DNA of 64,000 nt from NCBI GenBank assembly GCA_028689025.1, contig JAQTXA010000006.1, positions 1 to 64,000 of the forward strand, in the 5' to 3' direction. This DNA comes from Aliarcobacter sp. (GTDB lineage: Bacteria; Campylobacterota; Campylobacteria; Campylobacterales; Arcobacteraceae). Of the stretch, positions 43,717 to 51,293 are shown piece after piece. The notes under the pieces are model-generated. The model did not search any database. It was not told the origin of the DNA and saw only the letters and a program-made list of their open reading frames with translations. Position numbers and translations under genes: made by a program. Each line of letters opens with the position of its first letter. Within the stretch, counting starts at the first letter, position 1.

Positions 43717-44724
43717 ATGATTAAATTTAATGACTACTTTAACGATTGGCTTTATGGCCAAAATGCTTATTATTCAAACTATAAACAAATAGGAAAAGAT
43801 GGTGATTTTTTCACTTCTGTTTCAACTTCATCTTTTTTTGGTGGCTCAATTGCTAAAAAAATAATCACATCTATTGAAGAAGGTTTTTTACCAAGTAATA
43901 CAACTATTTTAGAAATTGGTGCACATCACGGATATTTATTAGCTGATATTATTCAGTTTATTTACACTTTAAAACCTCAACTTTTAGAAACTCTAAATTT
44001 TGCAATAGTTGAGCGATTTTCAAATCTACAAGAGCAACAAAAAAAATATCTAAATGACTCTTTTGGAGAGATAATAAAACTAAAACATTACAATGATATA
44101 AATGAAGTGAAACTAGAAAATGCCTATGTTCTTGCAAATGAAATATTTGATGCTTTTTCTTGTGATTTAGTTTATACAAATAAAGAAGGAACTTTACAAC
44201 AAGCCTTTGTTTCAAATCATAAAATAGAATTTATAAATTGTATTGATGAAAACATCATAAATCATTGCAAAAAATATCACATCACAAAAGGTGAAGTAAC
44301 GCTATCATACAAAGATTTTGTAAATACACTTTGCTCAAATATCAAAACTTTTGAATTTCTAACTTTTGATTATGGAGATAGATTTCCTAGAAATGATTTT
44401 TCAACTAGAGTTTATGAAAAACATAATGTTTACCCTATTTTTGAAGATAATTTACCTTTAGAAAAACTCTTTAAAAACGCAGATATTACCTATGATGTTC
44501 ATTTTAATTATTTAAGTGATTGTTTTAGAGAAGTTGGTATTTTAGATATAAAATTCAATACTCAACTAAAATCTTTAATAGAGTTTAGAATTTTAGATTT
44601 ATTAGAAATTTTAAAAGCAAATGTAGATGAAACTACATATTTAAAAGAGACTCAAAAAGTAAAAGTTTTACTTGAGCCAACTGGAATGGGCGATAGATTT
44701 AAAACTTTGAATATTAGGAAATAA
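43717..44724 (+). CDS. MidA/NDUFAF7-family SAM-dependent methyltransferase
   Basis: The 335-residue protein belongs to the DUF185/MidA family of arginine methyltransferases; the mitochondrial member supports complex I assembly. The methyltransferase glycine loop is LEIGAHHGYLLADI (about 66-79), followed by NEIFDAFSCDL and FLTFDYGDR. The N-terminal segment DGDFFTSVSTSSFFG is the usual family signature. The bacterial substrate is unknown. It is probably translated from a leaderless mRNA. Confidence 0.8.
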   Translation: MIKFNDYFNDWLYGQNAYYSNYKQIGKDGDFFTSVSTSSFFGGSIAKKIITSIEEGFLPSNTTILEIGAHHGYLLADIIQFIYTLKPQLLETLNFAIVERFSNLQEQQKKYLNDSFGEIIKLKHYNDINEVKLENAYVLANEIFDAFSCDLVYTNKEGTLQQAFVSNHKIEFINCIDENIINHCKKYHITKGEVTLSYKDFVNTLCSNIKTFEFLTFDYGDRFPRNDFSTRVYEKHNVYPIFEDNLPLEKLFKNADITYDVHFNYLSDCFREVGILDIKFNTQLKSLIEFRILDLLEILKANVDETTYLKETQKVKVLLEPTGMGDRFKTLNIRK

Positions 44725-44736
44725 GTTAACTCTTTG

Positions 44737-44742
44737 TATAAT
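44737..44742 (+). promoter_or_regulatory. thiS promoter -10 box
   Basis: TATAAT within CTTTGTATAAT, 34 bases before the thiS ATG. Confidence 0.5.
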
Positions 44743-44775
44743 CAAACTTTATAAAAAATATAATAAGGTATAAAA

Positions 44776-44976
44776 ATGACACTTATAATAAATGGCGAAA
44801 CAAAAGAGTTTTCAGACTCATTAACACTTCAAAATATTATTACAGATTTACAAATAGAAAATAAAGTAATGGCAGCAGCTGTTAATATGAACATCGTAAA
44901 AAAAGATGATTGGAATAGTTTTATTCCTAAAAATGATGACAAAATTGAGCTTCTTCAATTTGTTGGTGGTGGATGA
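44776..44976 (+). CDS. thiS: Sulfur carrier protein ThiS
   Basis: ThiS is a 66-residue ubiquitin-fold protein that carries sulfur as a thiocarboxylate on its C-terminal Gly-Gly for thiazole synthesis. The C-terminus reads QFVGGG, and the N-terminal MTLIINGET is typical. The other thiazole genes (thiG, thiF, thiH) are not nearby. The YraN-type gene starts seven bases downstream. Confidence 0.9.
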   Translation: MTLIINGETKEFSDSLTLQNIITDLQIENKVMAAAVNMNIVKKDDWNSFIPKNDDKIELLQFVGGG

Positions 44977-44982
44977 TTTTTC

Positions 44983-45315
44983 ATGAGTAGAGAAAAAGGA
45001 GATTTCGCTGAAAAAAAAGCTATCTCTTTTTTAGAAGATTTAGATTTTAAAATAATTGAACAAAACTTCTACGCAAAAAAATTAGGTGAAATAGACATTA
45101 TTGCCACTAAAAATTCTGTTTATCACTTTTGTGAAGTAAAATCTGCCCCTGATTATGAAACTGCTTTAAACAACATAACAAAATCAAAACTCTCTAAAAT
45201 AAAAAGAAGTGTTGATTATTATCTACAAACGAAAAAACTTGATGTTGCTTTTTGTATAGATGCGATTATTGTAGATGACAAAGAGATTAATTTTTTAGAA
45301 AATATAACTTTATAA
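44983..45315 (+). CDS. UPF0102 (YraN) family protein
   Basis: The 110-residue protein belongs to the YraN/UPF0102 family with a restriction-endonuclease-like fold. The core signature is GEIDIIA followed by HFCEVKS, where Glu, Asp and Lys line up as a nuclease-like active site. Function is unknown; links to DNA processing have been suggested for the family. There is no Shine-Dalgarno, so it probably depends on coupling with thiS. Confidence 0.85.
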   Translation: MSREKGDFAEKKAISFLEDLDFKIIEQNFYAKKLGEIDIIATKNSVYHFCEVKSAPDYETALNNITKSKLSKIKRSVDYYLQTKKLDVAFCIDAIIVDDKEINFLENITL

Positions 45316-45320
45316 ACATC

Positions 45321-46565
45321 TTACTCTTCTAAATTTTTACTCAACTTCCCTTCAATTTCATCAATACTAAACATTAATTTTTTTATAGAATTCAGCTGAG
45401 TAGAAAGTTCTTTTGTTAATTCTTGAACTTCTTTATTTTTATTACCCAACTCTATTGTTAAATCATCTAATAAAAAAACAGCTTTGTCTTTTTTTTCTTG
45501 AACATCTTTTTGCGTTGTTACTACTTGCTTTATTTTTTGGCTAGCTTTTCCACTTACTTCTTTTATTTTTTCTTCTATGGATTCTAACTCTTTTTCATAA
45601 AAATTAATTTGATTAATAAATTTTGATGTTCTATGCTTTTCTTCAAGCAACAAGGTTTTAATACCACTATATTCAGAAATTTTATTCATAAGATCATCAA
45701 TCTTTTCACGTGCATCATTATTATTTTTTCTATTTTCATACATATTTTTAACTACTCTATTTTTAAACTCTTTTGCTTCAAGTTCAGCCTCTGTAGTTAA
45801 AAAACTTATCCACATAAATTCTGTTATATCTGAATTACTTTTATTATAAATAGGAAGTACTGTTAAATATATGTAAAACTCTTCTTTTGTTTTTGATATA
45901 TTTTTTAATTTACCTTCCCAAATTATCCCTTCATTTACTTTAGCTATCAAATCTTTATATATTGAACTACTTGTTTTTTCATCTTTTAAAATTAGATGAT
46001 TTTGACCTATTAATTCTTCTTTTGTATAAGCTGAGATTTCACAGAAACAACTATTCACAAAAGTTATATTACCTTCAATATCTGTTTTAGAAACTAATGC
46101 TACTTCATTTACAACTGTTCTTAAATCCTCTAAATCCTGTTGCATTAATAACTTTAATCTCTCATGGTATTTATTATGACAAACTCTCTCTATAGAGAAT
46201 ATCATATCTTTTGCATTCACTGGCTTTGATAAATAATCAGTTGCTTTGTACTTAATTGCAGTTAATAAATCATCAATTTCAATTGAAGGGCTTGTAATTA
46301 TAAAAGGGATTTCAGAATCTATTTCTCTTATCTTTTTTAGAATCTTTATTCCTGTAATATCAGTAAGAGTTTTATCACAAATAATGATGTCAATAAAATA
46401 CTCTTTTCTTTTTTCTAAAAAACTATCAATTCCCTCTTTACCATTTGAACAAACAATTACATTATTGAAAAATTTATACAAAATATTTGAAAAATGTTCT
46501 CTATCTTCACTATTACTTTCTATAAATAAAATATTTAATTTTTTTAAAAAACTATTATTAAACAT
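45321..46565 (-). CDS. Receiver-PAS-coiled-coil signalling protein (paralog 2)
   Basis: The 414-residue protein starts with a response-regulator receiver (about 1-125). The phospho-acceptor Asp is present in IIICDKTL and the conserved Lys in LSKPVN, but the first acidic pair is altered (ESNSED). A PAS domain (about 145-265) and a long Lys/Glu-rich coiled coil (about 280-414) follow. There is no kinase, GGDEF or DNA-binding output. It lies directly after a close paralog, four bases from its stop. Its role may be as a scaffold or partner of a histidine kinase. Confidence 0.75.
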   Translation of the reverse strand: MFNNSFLKKLNILFIESNSEDREHFSNILYKFFNNVIVCSNGKEGIDSFLEKRKEYFIDIIICDKTLTDITGIKILKKIREIDSEIPFIITSPSIEIDDLLTAIKYKATDYLSKPVNAKDMIFSIERVCHNKYHERLKLLMQQDLEDLRTVVNEVALVSKTDIEGNITFVNSCFCEISAYTKEELIGQNHLILKDEKTSSSIYKDLIAKVNEGIIWEGKLKNISKTKEEFYIYLTVLPIYNKSNSDITEFMWISFLTTEAELEAKEFKNRVVKNMYENRKNNNDAREKIDDLMNKISEYSGIKTLLLEEKHRTSKFINQINFYEKELESIEEKIKEVSGKASQKIKQVVTTQKDVQEKKDKAVFLLDDLTIELGNKNKEVQELTKELSTQLNSIKKLMFSIDEIEGKLSKNLEE

Positions 46566-47825
46566 CTAAGATTTTGCCTTCTTATTTTCTATTTGAGTTT
46601 TTCTATGTTCTAAAACATCTTCTAAATCACTTATTTTAGAGCCTTTTATATCTATTTCATTTTTTATTTTTACAATAAGTGAATCTTTTGATTTAATATC
46701 TTCAACAACAGTAACAATTTTTTTGCTAGTTTTTTCTTCTACACTTTTCATTTCAGATGTTATAAGAGAAATTTGATTTATTTTTTTATTAACCCCAACA
46801 GTTAATAGCTCATATTTATCTTTTGCAACCTTAAGTCTATTTTCTAACTCTTCAAGTTTTATAAAATAGTTTTGGTTTATTTTTTGTACTTTGTCTAAAT
46901 TTTCTTTAAATTCTTCATAATCACTACATGAACCTAAAATATTATTTAATTCATCAATTTTTCGTTGAGCAATGGCATATATTCTTTTTGTTTCTTTAAG
47001 ATCAAGATGAACTCTTTTTTTAAATTCTCTTTTATCATTCTCATCTTTTGTTGTAAGAAAATTTACACTTACATATTTTCTAATTTTTTTATTTTCATCA
47101 AATACAGGAATAATTGTACAATTTGTGTAAAATACTGAATCAATACTTGTTAAATATTTTATTTTTCCTTGCCATTTATTTCCACCTTGAAGGATTTGAG
47201 CCTGCTCTTCAATTATAGCTTTTGGCATTTCATTATGAAAGAAACATCTATAATCTTGCCCTAATATCTCATCTTCATCATATTTAATCAACTCTTTAAA
47301 GAAATTATTTACATAAATTATTGTTCTATTTAAATCAAAAGTATAAACAATTGCAACTTTATTTATTAATTCAAAATACTCTTCAATCTCATTTTGATAA
47401 TTTAAAATCTCGTCTTCTTCTTGTCTTGAGATACATGCTTCTTCTATTTTTTTTAGTATTTCATATTCATTAATTGGTTTAACAAAATAGTCAGTTACAT
47501 CATATCTTAATGAATTCAATAACAAATCAATATTTGTTTCTTGAGTGATAAATATAAATGGAACATTTTTACTCATATCTCTTATTTTAAATAAAAGTTC
47601 TAATCCATTTAAAGAGGGTATTGTGTATTCACTAAGAATAACATCAATTTTTTCAGGAGTATTACTTAATTGGGTAAATTGTTCTAAGGCATCTAATCCA
47701 TCAGAACAAAGAAAAACTTTATTAAATAATTTATTTAAAATACGTGAAAAAATTACTCTTAATTTTTCATCATTTTCAACATACAAAACATTTAATGATT
47801 TAAAAAGTTCTTGGTTTAATGTCAT
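46566..47825 (-). CDS. Receiver-PAS-coiled-coil signalling protein (paralog 1, Glu at the phospho-acceptor site)
   Basis: The 419-residue protein shares order and length with the next gene: receiver (about 1-125), PAS (about 145-265) and coiled coil (about 280-419). In the receiver the segment VILSEYTIP has Glu where the phospho-acceptor Asp is expected; the codon is GAA. The conserved Lys in FVKPIN remains. Glu can mimic phosphorylation, so the domain may be locked on. It is first in the pair and divergent from the bioF-like gene. Confidence 0.75.
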   Translation of the reverse strand: MTLNQELFKSLNVLYVENDEKLRVIFSRILNKLFNKVFLCSDGLDALEQFTQLSNTPEKIDVILSEYTIPSLNGLELLFKIRDMSKNVPFIFITQETNIDLLLNSLRYDVTDYFVKPINEYEILKKIEEACISRQEEDEILNYQNEIEEYFELINKVAIVYTFDLNRTIIYVNNFFKELIKYDEDEILGQDYRCFFHNEMPKAIIEEQAQILQGGNKWQGKIKYLTSIDSVFYTNCTIIPVFDENKKIRKYVSVNFLTTKDENDKREFKKRVHLDLKETKRIYAIAQRKIDELNNILGSCSDYEEFKENLDKVQKINQNYFIKLEELENRLKVAKDKYELLTVGVNKKINQISLITSEMKSVEEKTSKKIVTVVEDIKSKDSLIVKIKNEIDIKGSKISDLEDVLEHRKTQIENKKAKS

Positions 47826-48151
47826 TTATAATATAAATCTCCCCAATTTTTCGTTATTATATTACAAATCATAACAATTATATATAATCTTACTTATATT
47901 TTCTAGTTATTTTTTTTATTATACTTTTTAGTAACGAAATAAGGATTTTGAAGTTTTATAGTGTTAATAATAAAAAAAGTAAGAGGTGAAGGTCGCAAAA
48001 ACACCTCTTACTTTTTTTGACTTGTATAAAATTAGTAAAGTAATTATAACAACTCATAGTAGCAATAATCTAGCACTAGTTACAAATTTCAGAATTTAAT
48101 TTTTTATTAGCACTTTTTAGTTATCATACAAAAATACTAACGGAGAAATAT
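47826..48151. other. 326-base gene-free gap with an orphan terminator
   Basis: This gap separates divergent genes and holds no convincing ORF. It contains TATAAT at 47883-47888 and TATACT at 47920-47925 on the plus strand, and a perfect 17-pair hairpin at 47972-48018. A terminator between divergent genes has no protein gene to end, so a small RNA of roughly 85-135 bases is possible. Confidence 0.45.
47972..48018. terminator. Strong symmetric terminator hairpin, possible end of a small RNA
   Basis: AAAAAAAGTAAGAGGTG (47972-47988) pairs perfectly with CACCTCTTACTTTTTTT (48002-48018) around a 13-base loop. Runs of seven A and seven T allow termination in both directions. Confidence 0.75.
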
Positions 48152-49255
48152 TTGTACTCAAAAGAATTAGAATCTATTAAAAAATCAAATCGGTTTAGAA
48201 CAAGAGAAGTTTTTGATGATACTTTAATTGATTTAGCTTCAAATGATTATTTAGGTCTTTCTACAAATAAAACACTTTTCCAAAATGCTTATGAAAATGT
48301 TCTAAAAGAAAACTACCACTCACCAAAAGCCTCAATGCTTGTAAATGGATACAGTAAAATTCACAAAAAATTTGAAGATAGATTATGTGAAGTTAATGGT
48401 TTTGAAGCTGGTGTAATTGTGGGTTCTGGTTTTTTAGCAAATATCTCTATGATTGAAGCACTAACAAGAAAAAATGATACTTTATTTATAGATGAAGAGT
48501 ACCATGCAAGTGGAATATTAGCCACAAAACTTTTAAAACCTGAACAAGTTATTGTTTTTAAACACAATGATTCTAAAGATTTAGAACAAAAACTCTCGAA
48601 AAACAAAAGAACGGGAAGAAATATAATTGCAATTGAAGGTGTTTATTCTATGGGTGGTGATTTAGCTCCCCTTGAAATATTTGAAATAGCGAATGAAAAA
48701 AAAGCTATTTTAATAGTTGATGAAGCCCATAGTTTTGGTGTTATTGGTGATAATCTTTTGGGTATTTTTGATTATTACAAAATAAAACCAAACAAATATC
48801 ATGTAAAAATGGGAACTTTGGGAAAAGCTTATGGTTCTTATGGAGCTTATATTTTAGCATCAAAACAGATTATTGATTTTCTTACAAACAGAGCAAAACC
48901 TATAATATACTCAACTGCTCCATCACTGTTTGATACAGCACTTGCACATGAATCTTTAGATTTTATTATAGAAAATAAAGAATCATTAAAAGAAAAAATA
49001 AAAACAAATTTAACAATTATTCATAATATCTTGGGTTTAAAATCCCAAAGTTTAATTATTCCTATATTAATAGGTGATAATAAACAAGTAAAAATTATAC
49101 AAGAAAATTTAAAGAAAAATGGTTATTTAGTTGGAGCAATTAGACAACCAACAGTAAAAGAAGCAATTATTAGATTAATTGCAAAAATAGATATAAATGA
49201 AAATGATTTAACAAAAGTATGTAACTTATTAAAGGATTCAAATGTTAATAAATGA
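48152..49255 (+). CDS. bioF: 8-amino-7-oxononanoate synthase-like enzyme (BioF family)
   Basis: The 367-residue PLP enzyme is of the alpha-oxoamine synthase family. SNDYLGLS is near the N-terminus, VDEAHSFGVIG is at the cofactor site and the PLP Lys is in GTLGKAYGS. BioF joins pimeloyl-thioester and alanine in biotin synthesis; other family members use different acyl-CoA and amino acid pairs. The TTG start is supported by GGAG six bases upstream. No other bio gene is adjacent. Its 3' end overlaps the carbonic anhydrase gene by 14 bases. Confidence 0.8.
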   Translation: MYSKELESIKKSNRFRTREVFDDTLIDLASNDYLGLSTNKTLFQNAYENVLKENYHSPKASMLVNGYSKIHKKFEDRLCEVNGFEAGVIVGSGFLANISMIEALTRKNDTLFIDEEYHASGILATKLLKPEQVIVFKHNDSKDLEQKLSKNKRTGRNIIAIEGVYSMGGDLAPLEIFEIANEKKAILIVDEAHSFGVIGDNLLGIFDYYKIKPNKYHVKMGTLGKAYGSYGAYILASKQIIDFLTNRAKPIIYSTAPSLFDTALAHESLDFIIENKESLKEKIKTNLTIIHNILGLKSQSLIIPILIGDNKQVKIIQENLKKNGYLVGAIRQPTVKEAIIRLIAKIDINENDLTKVCNLLKDSNVNK

Positions 49256-49883
49256 TTTAATAAAAGGTAATCAAAAATTTAGAGAAGCAAGTTTCCCTAA
49301 GTACGAGGGTGATTTAAAAGTATTAGTAGAAAAAGGACAAAAACCAGAAATTTTGTTTGTTGGATGTAGTGATAGCAGAGTTACACCTGACTTAATGCTT
49401 GATACAAAACCTGGAGATATGTTTATTTTAAGAAATGTTGGGAATTTTGTACCACCATATAATCCAGATGATGATTATCATGGAAGTTCAGCAGCTATTG
49501 AATATGCTGTTTCTATTCTAGGTGTTAAACATATTATTATTTGTGGACACTCTCATTGTGGTGCTTGTAAAAGTTTATACCAAGATTTAGGTAGTTCACC
49601 TAATTTAATTCATGTTAAAAAATGGCTTGAGCTTGGGAAAAGAGCAAAAGAGTATACACTTCTAGCAATTCAAGATAAGTCTGATAAAGAGAAACTATAC
49701 AGAGCAACAGAGAGAATTTCTATTGTTCACCAAATGGAAAATCTTTTAACTTTTCCAGATGTAGTTAAAAAAGTAAAAAATGGTGAACTACAAATTCACG
49801 GTTGGTATTATAGAATTGAAGATGGAACAATCGAATATTATGATGGAGAAGAGTGTTCATTTAAACCACTAAAGGAGAATTAG
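49242..49883 (+). CDS. Beta-class carbonic anhydrase
   Basis: The 213-residue zinc enzyme interconverts carbon dioxide and bicarbonate in the cytoplasm. Zinc ligands and the Asp-Arg dyad are visible in GCSDSRVTP and in GHSHCGAC. It starts within the bioF-like gene and is followed after one base by a small membrane protein gene, so the four genes 48152-51274 look like one transcript. Confidence 0.93.
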   Translation: MLINDLIKGNQKFREASFPKYEGDLKVLVEKGQKPEILFVGCSDSRVTPDLMLDTKPGDMFILRNVGNFVPPYNPDDDYHGSSAAIEYAVSILGVKHIIICGHSHCGACKSLYQDLGSSPNLIHVKKWLELGKRAKEYTLLAIQDKSDKEKLYRATERISIVHQMENLLTFPDVVKKVKNGELQIHGWYYRIEDGTIEYYDGEECSFKPLKEN

Positions 49884-49884
49884 G

Positions 49885-50205
49885 ATGAATACTCATCAAG
49901 TAAGAAGACTTCCAAAAAGAACTGTTGTTATAATTAGTATAATTATAGCTATTGCTTTTATTATATTTTATGTAATAAAAGATTTAAAAGAGAAAAAAAT
50001 AACTGAAGTTCTTGCTACAGTAGGTCATGCAAATATAACTCAATTAAAAGTTATCAATAAATTAAATGTAGAAGATAAAGATACTAGATACCAAAGTACT
50101 GTTTATAAAGTAATTTTTTATGACAATGATTTGAACCAAAGTTGTATTGGTTTTATTCATCAAGAAAGAAATGAACAATATACAAAAGATCTAAACTGCG
50201 AATAG
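49885..50205 (+). CDS. Small single-pass membrane protein, unknown
   Basis: The 106-residue protein has a basic N-terminus (RRLPKR) and one membrane helix at about residues 14-34. A periplasmic part of about 70 residues includes two cysteines (QSC and the C-terminal NCE). It starts one base after the carbonic anhydrase stop codon, with an AAAGGAG ribosome site. I do not recognise the family. Confidence 0.6.
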   Translation: MNTHQVRRLPKRTVVIISIIIAIAFIIFYVIKDLKEKKITEVLATVGHANITQLKVINKLNVEDKDTRYQSTVYKVIFYDNDLNQSCIGFIHQERNEQYTKDLNCE

Positions 50206-50212
50206 GAAAATT

Positions 50213-51274
50213 ATGAGTATTATAGAAAAATTAGAAAAAAATGAACGACTAAATTATGAAGATGCTATCAAATTATATGATTTAGATTTGTTTACTCTTG
50301 CATCTTATGCAAATAAAATAAGAGATGAAAAGCATGGTAGAAAAACCTATTTTAATATAAATAGACATATTAATCCAACAAATATCTGTAAAGATGTTTG
50401 TCAATTTTGTGCCTATAGTGCAAGTAGGAAAAACCCAGAACAATATACAATGAGCCATGAAGAGATTCTTCAGATTGTAAAAAACTCTTCAAAAAATAAT
50501 ATTAAAGAAGTTCATATTGTTTCAGCACATAATCCACATACAGGATTACAATGGTACATGGATGTTTTTAAAAAAATTAAAGAAAATTTCCCTAACATAC
50601 ATGTAAAAGCATTAACTGCTGCTGAAATTCACTTCTTAAGTACTGAATACAAACTATCTTATGAAGAAATTATTAATATGATGATTGAACATGGGATTGA
50701 TTCAATGCCAGGTGGTGGAGCTGAAATTTTTGATGAACAGGTACGAAAAAGAATCTGTGGTGGAAAAGTAACTTCTGAACAATGGTTAGAAATTCATAAA
50801 CTTTGGCATCTAAAAGGTAGAAAAAGTAATGCTACAATGCTTTTTGGACATGTTGAAGATAGAAACCATAGAATTGATCATATGTTAAGACTTAGAGATT
50901 TACAAGACATTACAGGTGGTTTTAATGCCTTTATTCCTTTAGTTTATCAAACTGAAAACAACTACTTAAAAGTAAAAGAGCCATTAACTGGTCAAGAAAT
51001 ATTAAAAACTTATGCAATAGCTAGAATCTTACTTGATAATATTCCAAATATAAAAGCTTATTGGGCAACGTCAACTGTTAAATTAGCGCTAATTGCTCAA
51101 GAATTTGGAGCAAATGATGTTGATGGAACAATTGAGAAAGAAGCAATCCAAAGTGCAGCAGGAGCTTCAAGTGCAAATGGAATAGCTCAAATGGAATTTG
51201 TTGATTTAATTAAGAATTCTGGATTTATACCAGTTGAGAGAGACTCAATTTATAATGAAATAAAAACTTGGTAA
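50213..51274 (+). CDS. mqnE: Aminofutalosine synthase MqnE
   Basis: MqnE is the radical SAM enzyme of the futalosine route to menaquinone. The 353-residue protein has the cluster motif CKDVCQFC (about residues 57-64) within a PTNICKD context. The segments GIDSMPGGGAEIF, NATMLFGHVE and GGFNAFIPL are characteristic of MqnE rather than MqnC. AGGAAA precedes the ATG. Use of this route is normal for Campylobacterota. Confidence 0.9.
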   Translation: MSIIEKLEKNERLNYEDAIKLYDLDLFTLASYANKIRDEKHGRKTYFNINRHINPTNICKDVCQFCAYSASRKNPEQYTMSHEEILQIVKNSSKNNIKEVHIVSAHNPHTGLQWYMDVFKKIKENFPNIHVKALTAAEIHFLSTEYKLSYEEIINMMIEHGIDSMPGGGAEIFDEQVRKRICGGKVTSEQWLEIHKLWHLKGRKSNATMLFGHVEDRNHRIDHMLRLRDLQDITGGFNAFIPLVYQTENNYLKVKEPLTGQEILKTYAIARILLDNIPNIKAYWATSTVKLALIAQEFGANDVDGTIEKEAIQSAAGASSANGIAQMEFVDLIKNSGFIPVERDSIYNEIKTW

Positions 51275-51293
51275 CCAACCCAAGTTTTTATTT
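51258..51293. terminator. Bidirectional terminator between mqnE and the convergent gene
   Basis: AAATAAAAACTTGG (51258-51271) pairs with CCAAGTTTTTATTT (51280-51293). The mqnE stop codon lies in the loop, and the convergent gene ends inside the distal arm, so the stem serves both strands. Confidence 0.85.

Noticed and set aside
47950..48100. Short minus-strand ORF of about 33 codons through the orphan terminator
   Set aside because: No ribosome site, low-complexity Leu/Phe product, and it runs through a perfect terminator stem.
50213..51274. MqnC (cyclic dehypoxanthine futalosine synthase) as identity
   Set aside because: The SMPGGGAEIF and NATMLFGHVE segments fit MqnE better; MqnC was not supported.
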